Shown here one piece after another: positions 53,903-62,583 of a stretch of DNA of 64,000 bases (position 1 is the first letter of the stretch; each line of letters starts with the position of its first letter). The notes under the pieces were generated by a model. The model saw nothing but the letters and a program-made list of their open reading frames with translations, was not told where the DNA came from and searched no databases. The stretch is from an uncultured Sunxiuqinia sp. (GTDB lineage Bacteria; Bacteroidota; Bacteroidia; Bacteroidales; Prolixibacteraceae): NCBI RefSeq assembly GCF_963678245.1, contig NZ_OY782767.1:124001-188000 (forward strand). Direction: 5' to 3'. The position numbers and the translations under genes were made by a program.

Positions 53903-54733
53903 TCATTTTTCAATACGATAGGCAACAACCTGATTGTTGAAAAATGTAGGTACCAACAATAAATTAAGATCATTCGCAAAAAAGATGTCGGCTGTGTTAA
54001 TTTTTTCCTTTGTTGAATCCCACATTTTGGTCATCTGGCCGTCTTCGAGATAAAAAATACGCCCTGCCCAGTTTGAGAAAACAAAGTTGTCGTCATTATC
54101 CTTGTCAAGTCCATCAATTCCCTGACAATCGGATTGGATCTCTTTTAATTCTTTTGTTTTGACATCAGCAACATGTATTTTGTCCGATCCAATGTATAAT
54201 TTCCCCATTTCGGTGTAGAGACCATTTATTCCTTTTAAATCATCACTTTCAAGCCAAACGGAAAACTCACCATCCGACAGTGCGTGAATTTTATTTGTTC
54301 TGCTGTCGGTAACAAAAATTATCCCGTTACTGCAGGCTGCAACATCATTCAAAAAAATTGAGCCGGGAGCCGGATAGCGGTTGATAATTTTTGCTTGGTC
54401 AATGTCAATTTCAACCAATTCATCAACGTCAGAAACGTAGAGCTTCCCATCAAAAATAGCCATTCCTTTTGGGGCACTCAGTCCGGAAACCCAATTCATG
54501 TTTTTTACTGATCCGTCTGCGTTTAGCTGGGTAATGAAGCCATTTCCGTCTTTCTCCGATGGATTATCGTTGATGTTGGCTACAAAAATTACATCGTGAT
54601 CGGGACTATAATAGACCGACTCGGGTGTTTTCATGTTAGAGCCTGTTCGCCAAACTTCAACCAGTTTTTGTCCGAAGCTGTGCGACGAAACAACTAAAAT
54701 AAAAATGGTGAAAAATGTTTTTGCTAGCTTCAT
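53903..54733 (-). CDS. Exported SMP-30/gluconolactonase-like beta-propeller
   Basis: 276 residues with signal peptide MKLAKTFFTIFILVVSSHSFG. The remainder is a six-bladed propeller of the SMP-30/NHL type: TPESVYYSPDHDVIFVAN, GLSAPKGMAIFDGKLYVSD, GSIFLNDVAACSNGIIFVTD and GIDGLDKDNDDNFVFSNW. Acidic residues and Asn in these blades could form the single divalent metal site of lactonases. It may hydrolyse sugar lactones in the periplasm, but the family also includes non-enzymatic propellers. It is divergent from the lactonase gene. Confidence 0.75.
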   Translation of the reverse strand: MKLAKTFFTIFILVVSSHSFGQKLVEVWRTGSNMKTPESVYYSPDHDVIFVANINDNPSEKDGNGFITQLNADGSVKNMNWVSGLSAPKGMAIFDGKLYVSDVDELVEIDIDQAKIINRYPAPGSIFLNDVAACSNGIIFVTDSRTNKIHALSDGEFSVWLESDDLKGINGLYTEMGKLYIGSDKIHVADVKTKELKEIQSDCQGIDGLDKDNDDNFVFSNWAGRIFYLEDGQMTKMWDSTKEKINTADIFFANDLNLLLVPTFFNNQVVAYRIEK

Positions 54734-54810
54734 TTCCTTTATTTTTAGATTCTCAATACAAAATCTAAAACAACAGAATTACCAGATAGTTTGAATTTAA
54801 ATTGATCATT

Positions 54811-55938
54811 ATGAGAGCACTTCTTTTGAGTACTGTACTGATTTCCGTTTTATTGATTTCTTGTGAAAAAGATAGGAATGAAACCTTGCTTTATGTTGGA
54901 ACATACACCGACGCAGGGAGTGAGGGGATTTATTGTTATCAGTTTGATGAACTGACCGGGAACCTTAGCTTAAAATCGATTACTGAAAATAAAGAGAATC
55001 CTTCTTTTTTAGCGATAAGCCCTGATAAAAAACTTTTATATGCAGTATCGGAAGTGAAAGAGAGTCCGGGGATTGATAGTGGCTCTGTTACCTCATATCG
55101 GATTCAGGCTTCAGGAGAACTGAATAAAATAAACCAAAAGCCAACCAAAGGCTATCACCCATGCCATGTAGCAGTGTCGCCAGACGGCCAATTTGTTGTG
55201 GCATCAAATTATTCCAGTGGGAGTTTAAGTTTATTTGAGGTTAACGATGATGGTAGTTTAACCGATTGTTTTCAGCAGATTCAGCATGCCGGTAGTGGCC
55301 CCGATTCTGCCAGGCAAAAAGCACCACACGCTCATTCCGCTCAGTTTAGTTTCTCGGGTGAAGTTTTAATGTCTGCAGATTTGGGAACTGATAAAGTTGA
55401 ATTTTATCGGTTCAATCAGGCCGCGAATAAGTTTGAGGAAGCCGAACAATCTTTTGTAAACATGGCTCCTGGAGCCGGACCTCGGCATTTTGATTTTTCG
55501 CCCGATGGAAAGTTTATCTATGTTATGAACGAGATGCACTCTACTGTTTCTGTTTTGAAGAAAACAGAGGATATCTTCAATCCGATTCAGACTTTGTCTG
55601 CTTTACCCACGGATTTTATCGGCTCTAATTCAGGAGCTGATATCCATGTGAGTACTGACGGGCGATTTGTTTATAGCTCAAATCGGGGCCATAATTCAAT
55701 TGCCGTGTTTGAGCGAGATGATAATGGGATGTTAACGTTAGTTGAAACAGAACCGGTAGTTGGAGATTGGCCTCGAAATTTTACAATTTCTCCCGACGGA
55801 AACTACCTGTTGGTGGCCAATAAAAAAAGTAATAACGTGACGCTATTTAAGGTTGATGTGGAATCAGGGATGTTAGCTTATACTGGGAAAAGTTTAGAAA
55901 TCCCGCGTCCGGTTTGTCTTGAATTTTTGGTTCGTTGA
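54811..55938 (+). CDS. Lactonase-family (6-phosphogluconolactonase-like) lipoprotein
   Basis: 375 residues from the ATG at 54811, which gives the signal MRALLLSTVLISVLLISC. A TTG three codons earlier is less likely. It is a seven-bladed propeller of the YbhE/Pgl type: LLYVGTYTDAGSEGIYCY, ENPSFLAISPDKKLLYAVSE, GYHPCHVAVSPDGQFVVASN, GAGPRHFDFSPDGKFIYVMNE and DWPRNFTISPDGNYLLVAN. The lipid anchor means it acts outside the cytoplasm, so free gluconolactone rather than the 6-phosphate is the probable substrate. It is followed 130 bp later by a PQQ-type sugar dehydrogenase. Confidence 0.88.
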   Translation: MRALLLSTVLISVLLISCEKDRNETLLYVGTYTDAGSEGIYCYQFDELTGNLSLKSITENKENPSFLAISPDKKLLYAVSEVKESPGIDSGSVTSYRIQASGELNKINQKPTKGYHPCHVAVSPDGQFVVASNYSSGSLSLFEVNDDGSLTDCFQQIQHAGSGPDSARQKAPHAHSAQFSFSGEVLMSADLGTDKVEFYRFNQAANKFEEAEQSFVNMAPGAGPRHFDFSPDGKFIYVMNEMHSTVSVLKKTEDIFNPIQTLSALPTDFIGSNSGADIHVSTDGRFVYSSNRGHNSIAVFERDDNGMLTLVETEPVVGDWPRNFTISPDGNYLLVANKKSNNVTLFKVDVESGMLAYTGKSLEIPRPVCLEFLVR

Positions 55939-56068
55939 GGCTGATCGGACTGTTTTATTTAAGACGAATAATTAATTTCAGGTATACATTAGTCATTTAT
56001 TAACAAAAAAGCGTTAACTTTTTGATTCACTTTTTGTTTTGAGGTTAAATGTTAAAAGCTTTCTTTTT

Positions 56069-57481
56069 ATGATTCGTTTTCTTGTTAATTCATCATTCTT
56101 ATTTGCTTTTTTTGTCATTTCATTGAGTAGTTGTTCAATGGGAAATGGTCAACACATTGATAAGCAACGTGTAAGGGCAGCTGGAAATTATCAAAATTAT
56201 TGTGCTGGTTGCCATGGTGATAATCTGGAAAAGTTTGATGAGAAAGACTGGATGTTTGGAGATGATAATTCGAGTCTAGTGACGAGTATAACCTACGGAC
56301 GAGACGAAATGGGAATGCCTGCTTTTGAGGCTACATTTTCTGACGAAGAAATTATTGCGCTTGCTGAGTATGTAAAAGAAGGTGTGCCGGAAGATAAGGA
56401 AACATTGAAGCCTGCTTTGTCGGCAAATGCTACGGTGCAATCAGAGGTTCAGAATTTTATTGTTGATACGGTTGTTTCGGGCTTGGGTGTTCCTTGGGGG
56501 TTGGAATTTTTACCCAATGGAGATTTGTTAATTGCGGAACGTTCTGCAAAGTTGTATCGGTTTACCAATAATGAGTTACAGGAAATATCCGGCCTGCCCG
56601 AAATTATGGTAAAAGGACAGGGTGGTTTGCTCGATTTGGAATTACACCCTGATTATGAAAGCAATGGATGGTTATATTTTTCTTATTCCGGATATGCTGA
56701 TGACAATAAAAATACAGGCTGCACCAATGTGATGCGAGCAAAACTTGATGGGAATCAACTGGTTGATCAACAAGTTATATTTAATGGTTTTCCAGATACA
56801 AACAAAGGTCAACACTGGGGGTGTAAGCTTGAATTCGATCGAGAAGGGTTTTTATTTTTTGGAATTGGAGACCGTGGAAATCGTGATGTAAATCCTCAGA
56901 GTTTGACAAACAACTGTGGGAAAATTCATCGGGTGTATGATGATGGTTCGATTCCAGCAGACAATCCGTTTTTGGGTGCGCCTAATGCTGTTTCGAGCAT
57001 CTACTCGTATGGACATCGTAATCCGCAGGGAACTTGCATGAATCCCGAGACTGGCGAAATATGGGAAACCGAACATGGTCCGCGAGGTGGAGATGAGTTG
57101 AACCTAATCAAACCCGGGGGGAATTATGGTTGGCCGGTCATTTCGTACGGAATAAATTACAATGGAACAACTTTTACCGAGCTAACGGAAAAAGAGGGGA
57201 TGGCCCAGCCCGTTACTTATTGGGTTCCATCGATAGCTCCATGCGGAACAACCTTTGTTAAAGGAGATCGATATAAAAATTGGAAGAATAATATTTTAGT
57301 TGGCTCACTCCGGTTTATGTATTTGGAGCGGATTGTTTTAGAAGGTGAACAAGTGATTCATCAGGAAAAATTGTTAGAAGATATTGGTCGGGTTCGGAAT
57401 GTTGAAATGAGTCCTGATGGATATATCTATGTAGCCATTGAAAATCCGGGCAAAATCCTGCGGCTGGTTCCGGTGGAATAA
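56069..57481 (+). CDS. Cytochrome c / PQQ-dependent sugar dehydrogenase fusion
   Basis: 470 residues from the ATG at 56069. A TTG start 10 codons earlier is less likely. A lipoprotein-like signal (FAFFVISLSSC) is followed by a small class I cytochrome c domain at about 35-105, with heme motif CAGCH and a Met ligand region GMPAFEATFSDEEI. A soluble glucose dehydrogenase-type propeller follows: VPWGLEFLPNGDLLIAER, GQGGLLDLELHPDY, GQHWGCKLEFDREG, YGHRNPQG and EHGPRGGDELNLI. The enzyme would oxidise aldoses to lactones with PQQ and pass electrons to its own heme. PQQ genes are not in the window. Confidence 0.9.
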   Translation: MIRFLVNSSFLFAFFVISLSSCSMGNGQHIDKQRVRAAGNYQNYCAGCHGDNLEKFDEKDWMFGDDNSSLVTSITYGRDEMGMPAFEATFSDEEIIALAEYVKEGVPEDKETLKPALSANATVQSEVQNFIVDTVVSGLGVPWGLEFLPNGDLLIAERSAKLYRFTNNELQEISGLPEIMVKGQGGLLDLELHPDYESNGWLYFSYSGYADDNKNTGCTNVMRAKLDGNQLVDQQVIFNGFPDTNKGQHWGCKLEFDREGFLFFGIGDRGNRDVNPQSLTNNCGKIHRVYDDGSIPADNPFLGAPNAVSSIYSYGHRNPQGTCMNPETGEIWETEHGPRGGDELNLIKPGGNYGWPVISYGINYNGTTFTELTEKEGMAQPVTYWVPSIAPCGTTFVKGDRYKNWKNNILVGSLRFMYLERIVLEGEQVIHQEKLLEDIGRVRNVEMSPDGYIYVAIENPGKILRLVPVE

Positions 57482-57511
57482 ATGTAATGACCAGGAGTTT
57501 AGGCAGAAAAA

Positions 57512-57535
57512 AACTCCCCGGAGATAAGGGGAGTT
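57512..57535. terminator. Hairpin between convergent dehydrogenase and amt genes
   Basis: AACTCCCC pairs with GGGGAGTT around an 8-nt loop, with flanking A and T runs that extend the stem. It works for the plus-strand gene and possibly for both. Confidence 0.75.
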
Positions 57536-57544
57536 TTGAGCATA

Positions 57545-57576
57545 TAAAAGAGCGACAAGTTAAAGCATTTTGTCGC
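57545..57576 (-). terminator. Terminator overlapping the amt stop codon
   Basis: On the minus strand GCGACAA pairs with TTGTCGC around an 11-nt loop that contains the TAA stop (57560-57562), followed by TCTTTTAT. The last amt codons therefore form one arm of the terminator. Confidence 0.65.
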
Positions 57577-58900
57577 TTTTATATTCAAAGTCATATGATT
57601 CGTTGTGCTGACTAATGTCCAATCCAACTTTTTCACCTTGAGGCGAAACACGTAATGGAACAATCATATCCGTAATTTTATACATTAACAAAGAACCTCC
57701 AAATGTGAAAATACCTACAATTAACAAGGCTAATAAGTGATATAGGAACGTGGTGAATTCTCCGTAAATTAGCCCAACTTCCTGAGCAAAAACGGCTGTA
57801 AGAAGCATTCCAACAATACCACCCATTCCGTGAGCAGGGAAGACATCGAGGGTATCGTCCAGTCTTGTTTTTGAGCGAAGTTCAATTGCGTAGTTGCTAA
57901 CAAGAGCAGCAGCAACTCCAATGAAGATACTAGAGCCGACATTTACAAAACCTGCAGCAGGGGTAATGGCAACCAGACCAACAACTAAGCCAATTGAAGC
58001 TCCCATGCCGGTTGGTTTTTTACCCTTGACCATATCGTAAAACAAGTAGGCTAACATAGCTGCTGCCGAAGCGGTATTCGTATTCATTAGTGCAAGGGCT
58101 GCAGTTGAGTTGGCTCCAAGTGCTGATCCGGCATTAAAACCAAACCATCCAAACCAAAGCATACCTGCTCCCAGCAATACAAATGGAATGTTGGCCGGTC
58201 GCACTTCCTGGCCAAAGTCTTTTCGTTTTCCGAGAAACATAGCACCTGCCAAAGCGGCAAAACCAGCAGACATGTGTACAACAGTCCCTCCTGCAAAGTC
58301 AAGCACTCCCCAGTTTCTCAGGAATCCGTTTGGATGCCATGTCCAATGGGCTAATGGTGCATAAATAAACAGCGAGAAAAGTACCATAAATAGCATGTAG
58401 GAACGAAACCGTACCCTGCCGGCAAATGATCCGGTAATTAATGCCGGAGTGATAATGGCAAATTTAAGCTGAAACATCGCAAAAAGCGCTAATGGGAATG
58501 TTGGCGCCAGATCTGGATCAGTGTGTCCTGTTACTCCTTTAAACATGAAGAAAGTTAGGGGGTTACCAAACAAACCATATCCGTCGGGGCCAATGCTGTC
58601 GCCAAATGCAATACTAAAACCACAAATTACCCAAATTACACTAATTACACCCATGGCAATAAAACTTTGCAACATGGTTGATAAAATGTTTTTGGAGTGA
58701 ATCATTCCCCCGTAGAAGAAAGCAAGACCAGGAGTCATTAACAAAACCAACGCTGTTGCAGTAAGCATCCAGGCTGTGTCACCTGTGCTGATATTCGGAT
58801 CGTTTAGTCCACCGAAGCCACTTGGGAAAAATACTCCCACTACTGCCGCAACAACCAATAATAATAGAATAAAAAGCCAACTTAGATTAGCGTTCTTCAT
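57560..58900 (-). CDS. amt: Ammonium transporter
   Basis: 446 residues and about eleven transmembrane helices. Amt/Mep/Rh signatures are visible: GDTAWMLTATALVLLMTPGLAFFYGGM at about 40-66 (with the phenylalanine gate and periplasmic Trp region), the first twin-His helix FAGGTVVHMSAGFAAL, GWFGFNAGSAL, and the second His in DVFPAHGMGGIVG. The C-terminal cytoplasmic tail (VSPQGEKVGLDISQHNESYDFEY) is the part that P-II proteins contact. No adjacent glnK is present here, but a P-II gene lies at the left end of the window. Divergent from the Lrp-family gene. Confidence 0.96.
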   Translation of the reverse strand: MKNANLSWLFILLLLVVAAVVGVFFPSGFGGLNDPNISTGDTAWMLTATALVLLMTPGLAFFYGGMIHSKNILSTMLQSFIAMGVISVIWVICGFSIAFGDSIGPDGYGLFGNPLTFFMFKGVTGHTDPDLAPTFPLALFAMFQLKFAIITPALITGSFAGRVRFRSYMLFMVLFSLFIYAPLAHWTWHPNGFLRNWGVLDFAGGTVVHMSAGFAALAGAMFLGKRKDFGQEVRPANIPFVLLGAGMLWFGWFGFNAGSALGANSTAALALMNTNTASAAAMLAYLFYDMVKGKKPTGMGASIGLVVGLVAITPAAGFVNVGSSIFIGVAAALVSNYAIELRSKTRLDDTLDVFPAHGMGGIVGMLLTAVFAQEVGLIYGEFTTFLYHLLALLIVGIFTFGGSLLMYKITDMIVPLRVSPQGEKVGLDISQHNESYDFEYKSDKML

Positions 58901-59239
58901 AATGTCAAATTATTTTAAGTTTACCTACAATTTCTGCGTATTGTCAATTGGAATTTCCTCAGCCGTATCAAATTGACATTAATTTGGGTGTAAAAGTAGA
59001 AAATCAAAGAATAATTCAAAAATATTTATTCAAATTGATAAAAAAATGTCTCGGTGGACCTCTTCGGATTTAACATTTATGAAATGTGTAACTGATCATT
59101 TATTTCGAACCCAGTTAGTTAGAAGTGAATAGAAGATATGACTTTTGTTTGCATATTGAAAGATAAGTTTTTGTTTATTTATCTATCTGCTAAAATTTAT
59201 TTAATTTTAGACGCATAAATAAGGCTGAAGTTAAATTAT
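58901..59239. promoter_or_regulatory. amt/Lrp divergent control region
   Basis: A 339-bp gap. On the amt side a near-consensus -7 box, TACTTTTA, lies at 58991-58998. Just downstream of it, in the predicted leader, TGTCAATT at 58942-58949 and its inverse AATTGACA at 58971-58978 form an inverted repeat. A third TGTCAAAT occurs at 58903. These may be regulator half-sites or a leader hairpin. On the Lrp side I see only AT-rich sequence without an exact TAnnTTTG box. Confidence 0.4.
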
Positions 59240-59707
59240 ATGACACTAAGAAACAATTTGGACCAGATAGACTTACACATTCTGGACATTATTACTAAAA
59301 ATGCACGTGTTCCTTTTAAGGACGTTGCTTCCGAAGTTGGCGTATCTCGAGCTGCTGTTCACCAACGCGTAAATCGGATGGTTGAAATGGACGTAATTAC
59401 CGGGTCTGGGTATCATATTGATCCCAAAAAGGTTGATTACAAGACATGTACCTATGTTGGCGTTTTTCTTGAAAAAGGTGGGTTTTACGAAGATGTTGCC
59501 AATCAATTAAAAGAGATTCCGGAAATTGTCGAATGTCATTACACTACAGGGCAGTATGCTATTTTTGTGAAAGTGTATGCACGCGACAATGAACATTTGA
59601 AGGAAGTGTTAAGCGACAAAGTGCAAAAAATTGGAGGAATTTCGAGTACTGAAACGTTCATTTCGTTGGAGGAAACCTTTAAACGTCAGGTGCCCATTCA
59701 TGAATGA
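59240..59707 (+). CDS. Lrp/AsnC-family transcriptional regulator
   Basis: 155 residues. An N-terminal helix-turn-helix at about 8-55 (LDQIDLHILDIITKNARVPF, EVGVSRAAVHQRVNRM) is followed by a RAM/AsnC ligand domain (TCTYVGVFLEKGG, VECHYTTGQYAIFVKVYARD). Members sense amino acids and form octamers. It is divergent from amt, suggesting control of nitrogen uptake or of itself (inference). Its 3' end overlaps the convergent rlmB gene by 10 bp. Confidence 0.92.
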   Translation: MTLRNNLDQIDLHILDIITKNARVPFKDVASEVGVSRAAVHQRVNRMVEMDVITGSGYHIDPKKVDYKTCTYVGVFLEKGGFYEDVANQLKEIPEIVECHYTTGQYAIFVKVYARDNEHLKEVLSDKVQKIGGISSTETFISLEETFKRQVPIHE

Positions 59708-60462
59708 TGAAGACGTTGCCTGACGGCTTCGTAAATTAATAGTCCGGCGGCTACCGAAACATTAAGCGATTCAATTTTACCAAGAATAGGAATTTGAACT
59801 TGCTCATCGGCTAAGTTCAATAATTGCATTTCAATCCCTTTTTCTTCTGAGCCCATAATGATAGCTGTGGGCCCCGAAAGATTGGCTTGGGTATAGTTGA
59901 ATGAAGATTTTTCGGTAGCTGCCGCGATTTTTAGCCCCGATTCTTTCAGATAAACAATGCTTTCCTTTAGGTTTTTAGTTCTACAGATTGGTAGCAGATG
60001 CAAAGCTCCGGCCGAAGTTTTCACCGCATCGGCGTTGATCCTGGCAGCTCCTTTCTCGGGAATAACGATTGCGTCAACCCCTGCACATTCTGCAGTGCGC
60101 ACGATTGCACCAAAATTTCGAACGTCGGTTACCTGATCCAATACTAAAATCAACGGGTTTTTGCCAGCCTCGAATACCGACGGAAGAAAATTTTCCAACT
60201 CATAAAAAGTAACCGGTGAAATAAAAGCCAACACTCCCTGGTGATTTTTCCGGGTAATGCGGTTGATTTTTTCCATCGGCACATACTGAAACGGAACCTG
60301 GAATTCCCTGATCTTTTCAAACAGCTCTTTAAATAAATCGCCACCCAAGCCTTTTTTGATCAGTATTTTATCAACTTCTTTTCCTGAGTCGATGGCTTCA
60401 ATAACGGCACGGATGCCAAAAATAAAGTCATCGGAATTTTTCTGCGGTTTTGCTTTATACAT
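59698..60462 (-). CDS. rlmB: 23S rRNA (guanosine-2'-O)-methyltransferase RlmB, SPOUT family
   Basis: 254 residues. An N-terminal L30e-like substrate domain (FIFGIRAVIEAIDSGKEVDK) is followed by the knotted SPOUT domain with its three motifs: VLDQVTDVRNFGAIVRTAE, IIMGSEEKGI and ESLNVSVAAGLLIYEAVRQR. It methylates the ribose of G2251 in the peptidyl-transferase centre in E. coli numbering. It starts 1 bp after the ABC-F stop and is probably in the same operon. Confidence 0.93.
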   Translation of the reverse strand: MYKAKPQKNSDDFIFGIRAVIEAIDSGKEVDKILIKKGLGGDLFKELFEKIREFQVPFQYVPMEKINRITRKNHQGVLAFISPVTFYELENFLPSVFEAGKNPLILVLDQVTDVRNFGAIVRTAECAGVDAIVIPEKGAARINADAVKTSAGALHLLPICRTKNLKESIVYLKESGLKIAAATEKSSFNYTQANLSGPTAIIMGSEEKGIEMQLLNLADEQVQIPILGKIESLNVSVAAGLLIYEAVRQRLHHS

Positions 60463-60463
60463 G

Positions 60464-62419
60464 TTACCAGGTTTTTTGTTCTTTCAATGTTTCGTATTCC
60501 AGTTGGTTGTTTTCCCATGCTGTCATAACTTCTTCAAGTTTGGCCTTTAGTTGATCATACTCCTCAAAGATGCTATGATCTTCCAGCGAATCAGGATTTG
60601 CCATTCTCTTGTCATAATCTTCAATCTTTTTTTCCAGGTCTGTAATTTCCTGCTCTGCTTGCGCTATTTGTTTTTCCAGCCGACTAATATTCTTATTTAT
60701 TTCCTTTCGCTCGTTGTAGTTGAACTTGTTCTCCTCCTGTTGTGGTTTTTCTTTTTTTTCTGAGCTGGAACTAGAGCTAACTTGAGTTTTTCGTTCCAGT
60801 TCTTTCATCGATTCCATTTTTTTGCGACGAAGGAATTCGTAAATACCACCAAGGTGTTGTTTGACTTTTCGGTCTTTAAATTCATAGACACAATTGACCA
60901 GTCCATCCAAGAATTCACGATCGTGCGATACAACTAAAACAGTTCCTTCGTAACTGGCCAATGCTTGTTTCAAGATCTCTTTCGAACGCATGTCCAAGTG
61001 GTTGGTTGGTTCGTCCATTACCAAGAAGTTCACAGGCTCCAGCATCAGCCGAATCATCGCCAGCCGGGAGCGTTCACCTCCAGAAAGCACTTTTACTTTT
61101 TTCTCAACATCGTCGCCCGAGAACATAAAAGCCCCAAGAATATCCCTGATTTTAGTTCGAACATCGCCAACAGCTATTTCGTCGATTGTTTCCAATACCG
61201 ATAAATTCTCATTTAATCGTTGAGCCTGATCCTGGGCGAAATAACCAATTTTAACATTATGCCCGATTTTCAGATGCCCTTGGTATTCGAGTTCACTCAT
61301 GATGACACGAGCCAAAGTTGTTTTTCCTTCACCGTTTTTGCCGACAAAGGCGATTTTTTCACCACGCTCAATCATTAAATGAATGTCGTCTAGAACTAAT
61401 AAATCGCCATATTTTTTTGTCAAGTGTTTGCAGTCGGCAACAATAGTTCCGGAGCGTTCCGGTGGTTGAAAACGAATATTCAGTCGCGAGTTATCTTCTT
61501 CGTCAATTTCAATCCGATCCAACTTTTCAAGCATTTTAGAACGCGATTGCACCTGAACGGCCTTTGTTGCCTTATATCTAAAACGCTCAATAAACTTCTC
61601 AGTATCTTCAATTAGCTTTTGCTGGTTTTTATAGGCGGACAATTGCGTTTCTTTATGTTCTTCCCGTAGCACCAGATATTTGCTGTAGTTGGCCTTGTAA
61701 TCGTATATTCTTCCCAGCGAAATCTCAATGGTTCGGTTGGTTACCGCATCCAGAAATGCACGGTCGTGCGAAACTAAAACAACTGCACCGGCATAGCTTT
61801 TTAGAAAATCTTCCAACCACTGAATCGATTCGATATCCAGGTGGTTGGTCGGCTCATCGAGTAAAAATACATCCGGTTTTTTCAATAAAATTTTTGCCAG
61901 TTCGATACGCATGCGCCATCCGCCACTAAATTCACTTGTTTGCCTCGAAAAATCACTACGTTTGAATCCCAGTCCAACTAATGTTTGCTCAATCTCCGCT
62001 TCGAAATTAGCTCCGCCAACCATATGGTGCTGATCATTCAATTCTGTGACCTTGGTAATCAGTCCCATGTATTCGTCCGACTCGTAATCTTTGCGGGTGG
62101 CAATTTGATGATTGATGTGTTCAATTTCGTTTTTGATTTGCAGAATCTCATCGAAAGCCTTTTTTGCTTCCTCAAAAACGGTATGTTTATTCGAAACATT
62201 CATGTGCTGAGGTAAGTAGCCAACGCGAATATCTTTCGGAACAACGACCGATCCTTCAGATGGTGTTTGCTCTCCGGCAATGATTTTAAGTAAGGTTGAT
62301 TTTCCGGCTCCGTTTTTTCCTGCCAACCCAATTCGGTCTTTAGGGGTTACCAAAAACGAAATCTTCTTTAAAAGTTCAAATCCTCCAAAACTTACGACTA
62401 ACTGATCAACTGAAATCAT
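60464..62419 (-). CDS. ABC-F family ATPase (ribosome-associated, EttA/Uup-like)
   Basis: 651 residues from the ATG at 62417-62419 (MISVDQLVVSFGG). An ATG eight codons upstream at 62443 falls inside the -7 promoter box and is rejected. Two ABC domains without membrane segments are present: Walker A GKNGAGKS and GKNGEGKT, signatures EFSGGWRMR and LSGGERSR, and Walker B VFLLDEPTNHLD and LVMDEPTNHLD. They are joined by the charged P-site tRNA-interaction linker (about 240-300). A C-terminal coiled coil (about 550-650) resembles that of Uup. It probably acts on stalled ribosomes. Antibiotic resistance cannot be inferred. Confidence 0.92.
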   Translation of the reverse strand: MISVDQLVVSFGGFELLKKISFLVTPKDRIGLAGKNGAGKSTLLKIIAGEQTPSEGSVVVPKDIRVGYLPQHMNVSNKHTVFEEAKKAFDEILQIKNEIEHINHQIATRKDYESDEYMGLITKVTELNDQHHMVGGANFEAEIEQTLVGLGFKRSDFSRQTSEFSGGWRMRIELAKILLKKPDVFLLDEPTNHLDIESIQWLEDFLKSYAGAVVLVSHDRAFLDAVTNRTIEISLGRIYDYKANYSKYLVLREEHKETQLSAYKNQQKLIEDTEKFIERFRYKATKAVQVQSRSKMLEKLDRIEIDEEDNSRLNIRFQPPERSGTIVADCKHLTKKYGDLLVLDDIHLMIERGEKIAFVGKNGEGKTTLARVIMSELEYQGHLKIGHNVKIGYFAQDQAQRLNENLSVLETIDEIAVGDVRTKIRDILGAFMFSGDDVEKKVKVLSGGERSRLAMIRLMLEPVNFLVMDEPTNHLDMRSKEILKQALASYEGTVLVVSHDREFLDGLVNCVYEFKDRKVKQHLGGIYEFLRRKKMESMKELERKTQVSSSSSSEKKEKPQQEENKFNYNERKEINKNISRLEKQIAQAEQEITDLEKKIEDYDKRMANPDSLEDHSIFEEYDQLKAKLEEVMTAWENNQLEYETLKEQKTW

Positions 62420-62440
62420 AACACATAAAAAATTGAAGTG

Positions 62441-62448
62441 CAAAGATA
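62441..62448 (-). promoter_or_regulatory. -7 promoter box for the ABC-F/rlmB operon
   Basis: The minus strand reads TATCTTTG, an exact TAnnTTTG match, 21 bp before the chosen ATG. It overlaps an upstream ATG at 62443 and thereby decides the start. Confidence 0.6.
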
Positions 62449-62558
62449 AAAGAATCCATCAGAAAATAGAGCAAAGCTTAAGTTGTGAGACTTCAGGATT
62501 AATTAGTTATTTCATTTACAATTTAGGAGATTGACAGTAGCTCATTCATCTATTTTCC

Positions 62559-62566
62559 TATTTTTG
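62559..62566 (+). promoter_or_regulatory. -7 promoter box for rlmD
   Basis: TATTTTTG, exact TAnnTTTG, 17 bp before the rlmD ATG, predicting a leader of about 10 nt. Confidence 0.55.
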
Positions 62567-62583
62567 CACCAAAATAGAAATGT

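Noticed and set aside
62420..62443. Earlier ATG for the ABC-F gene
   Set aside because: It lies inside an exact TAnnTTTG box, so the start at 62419 is preferred.
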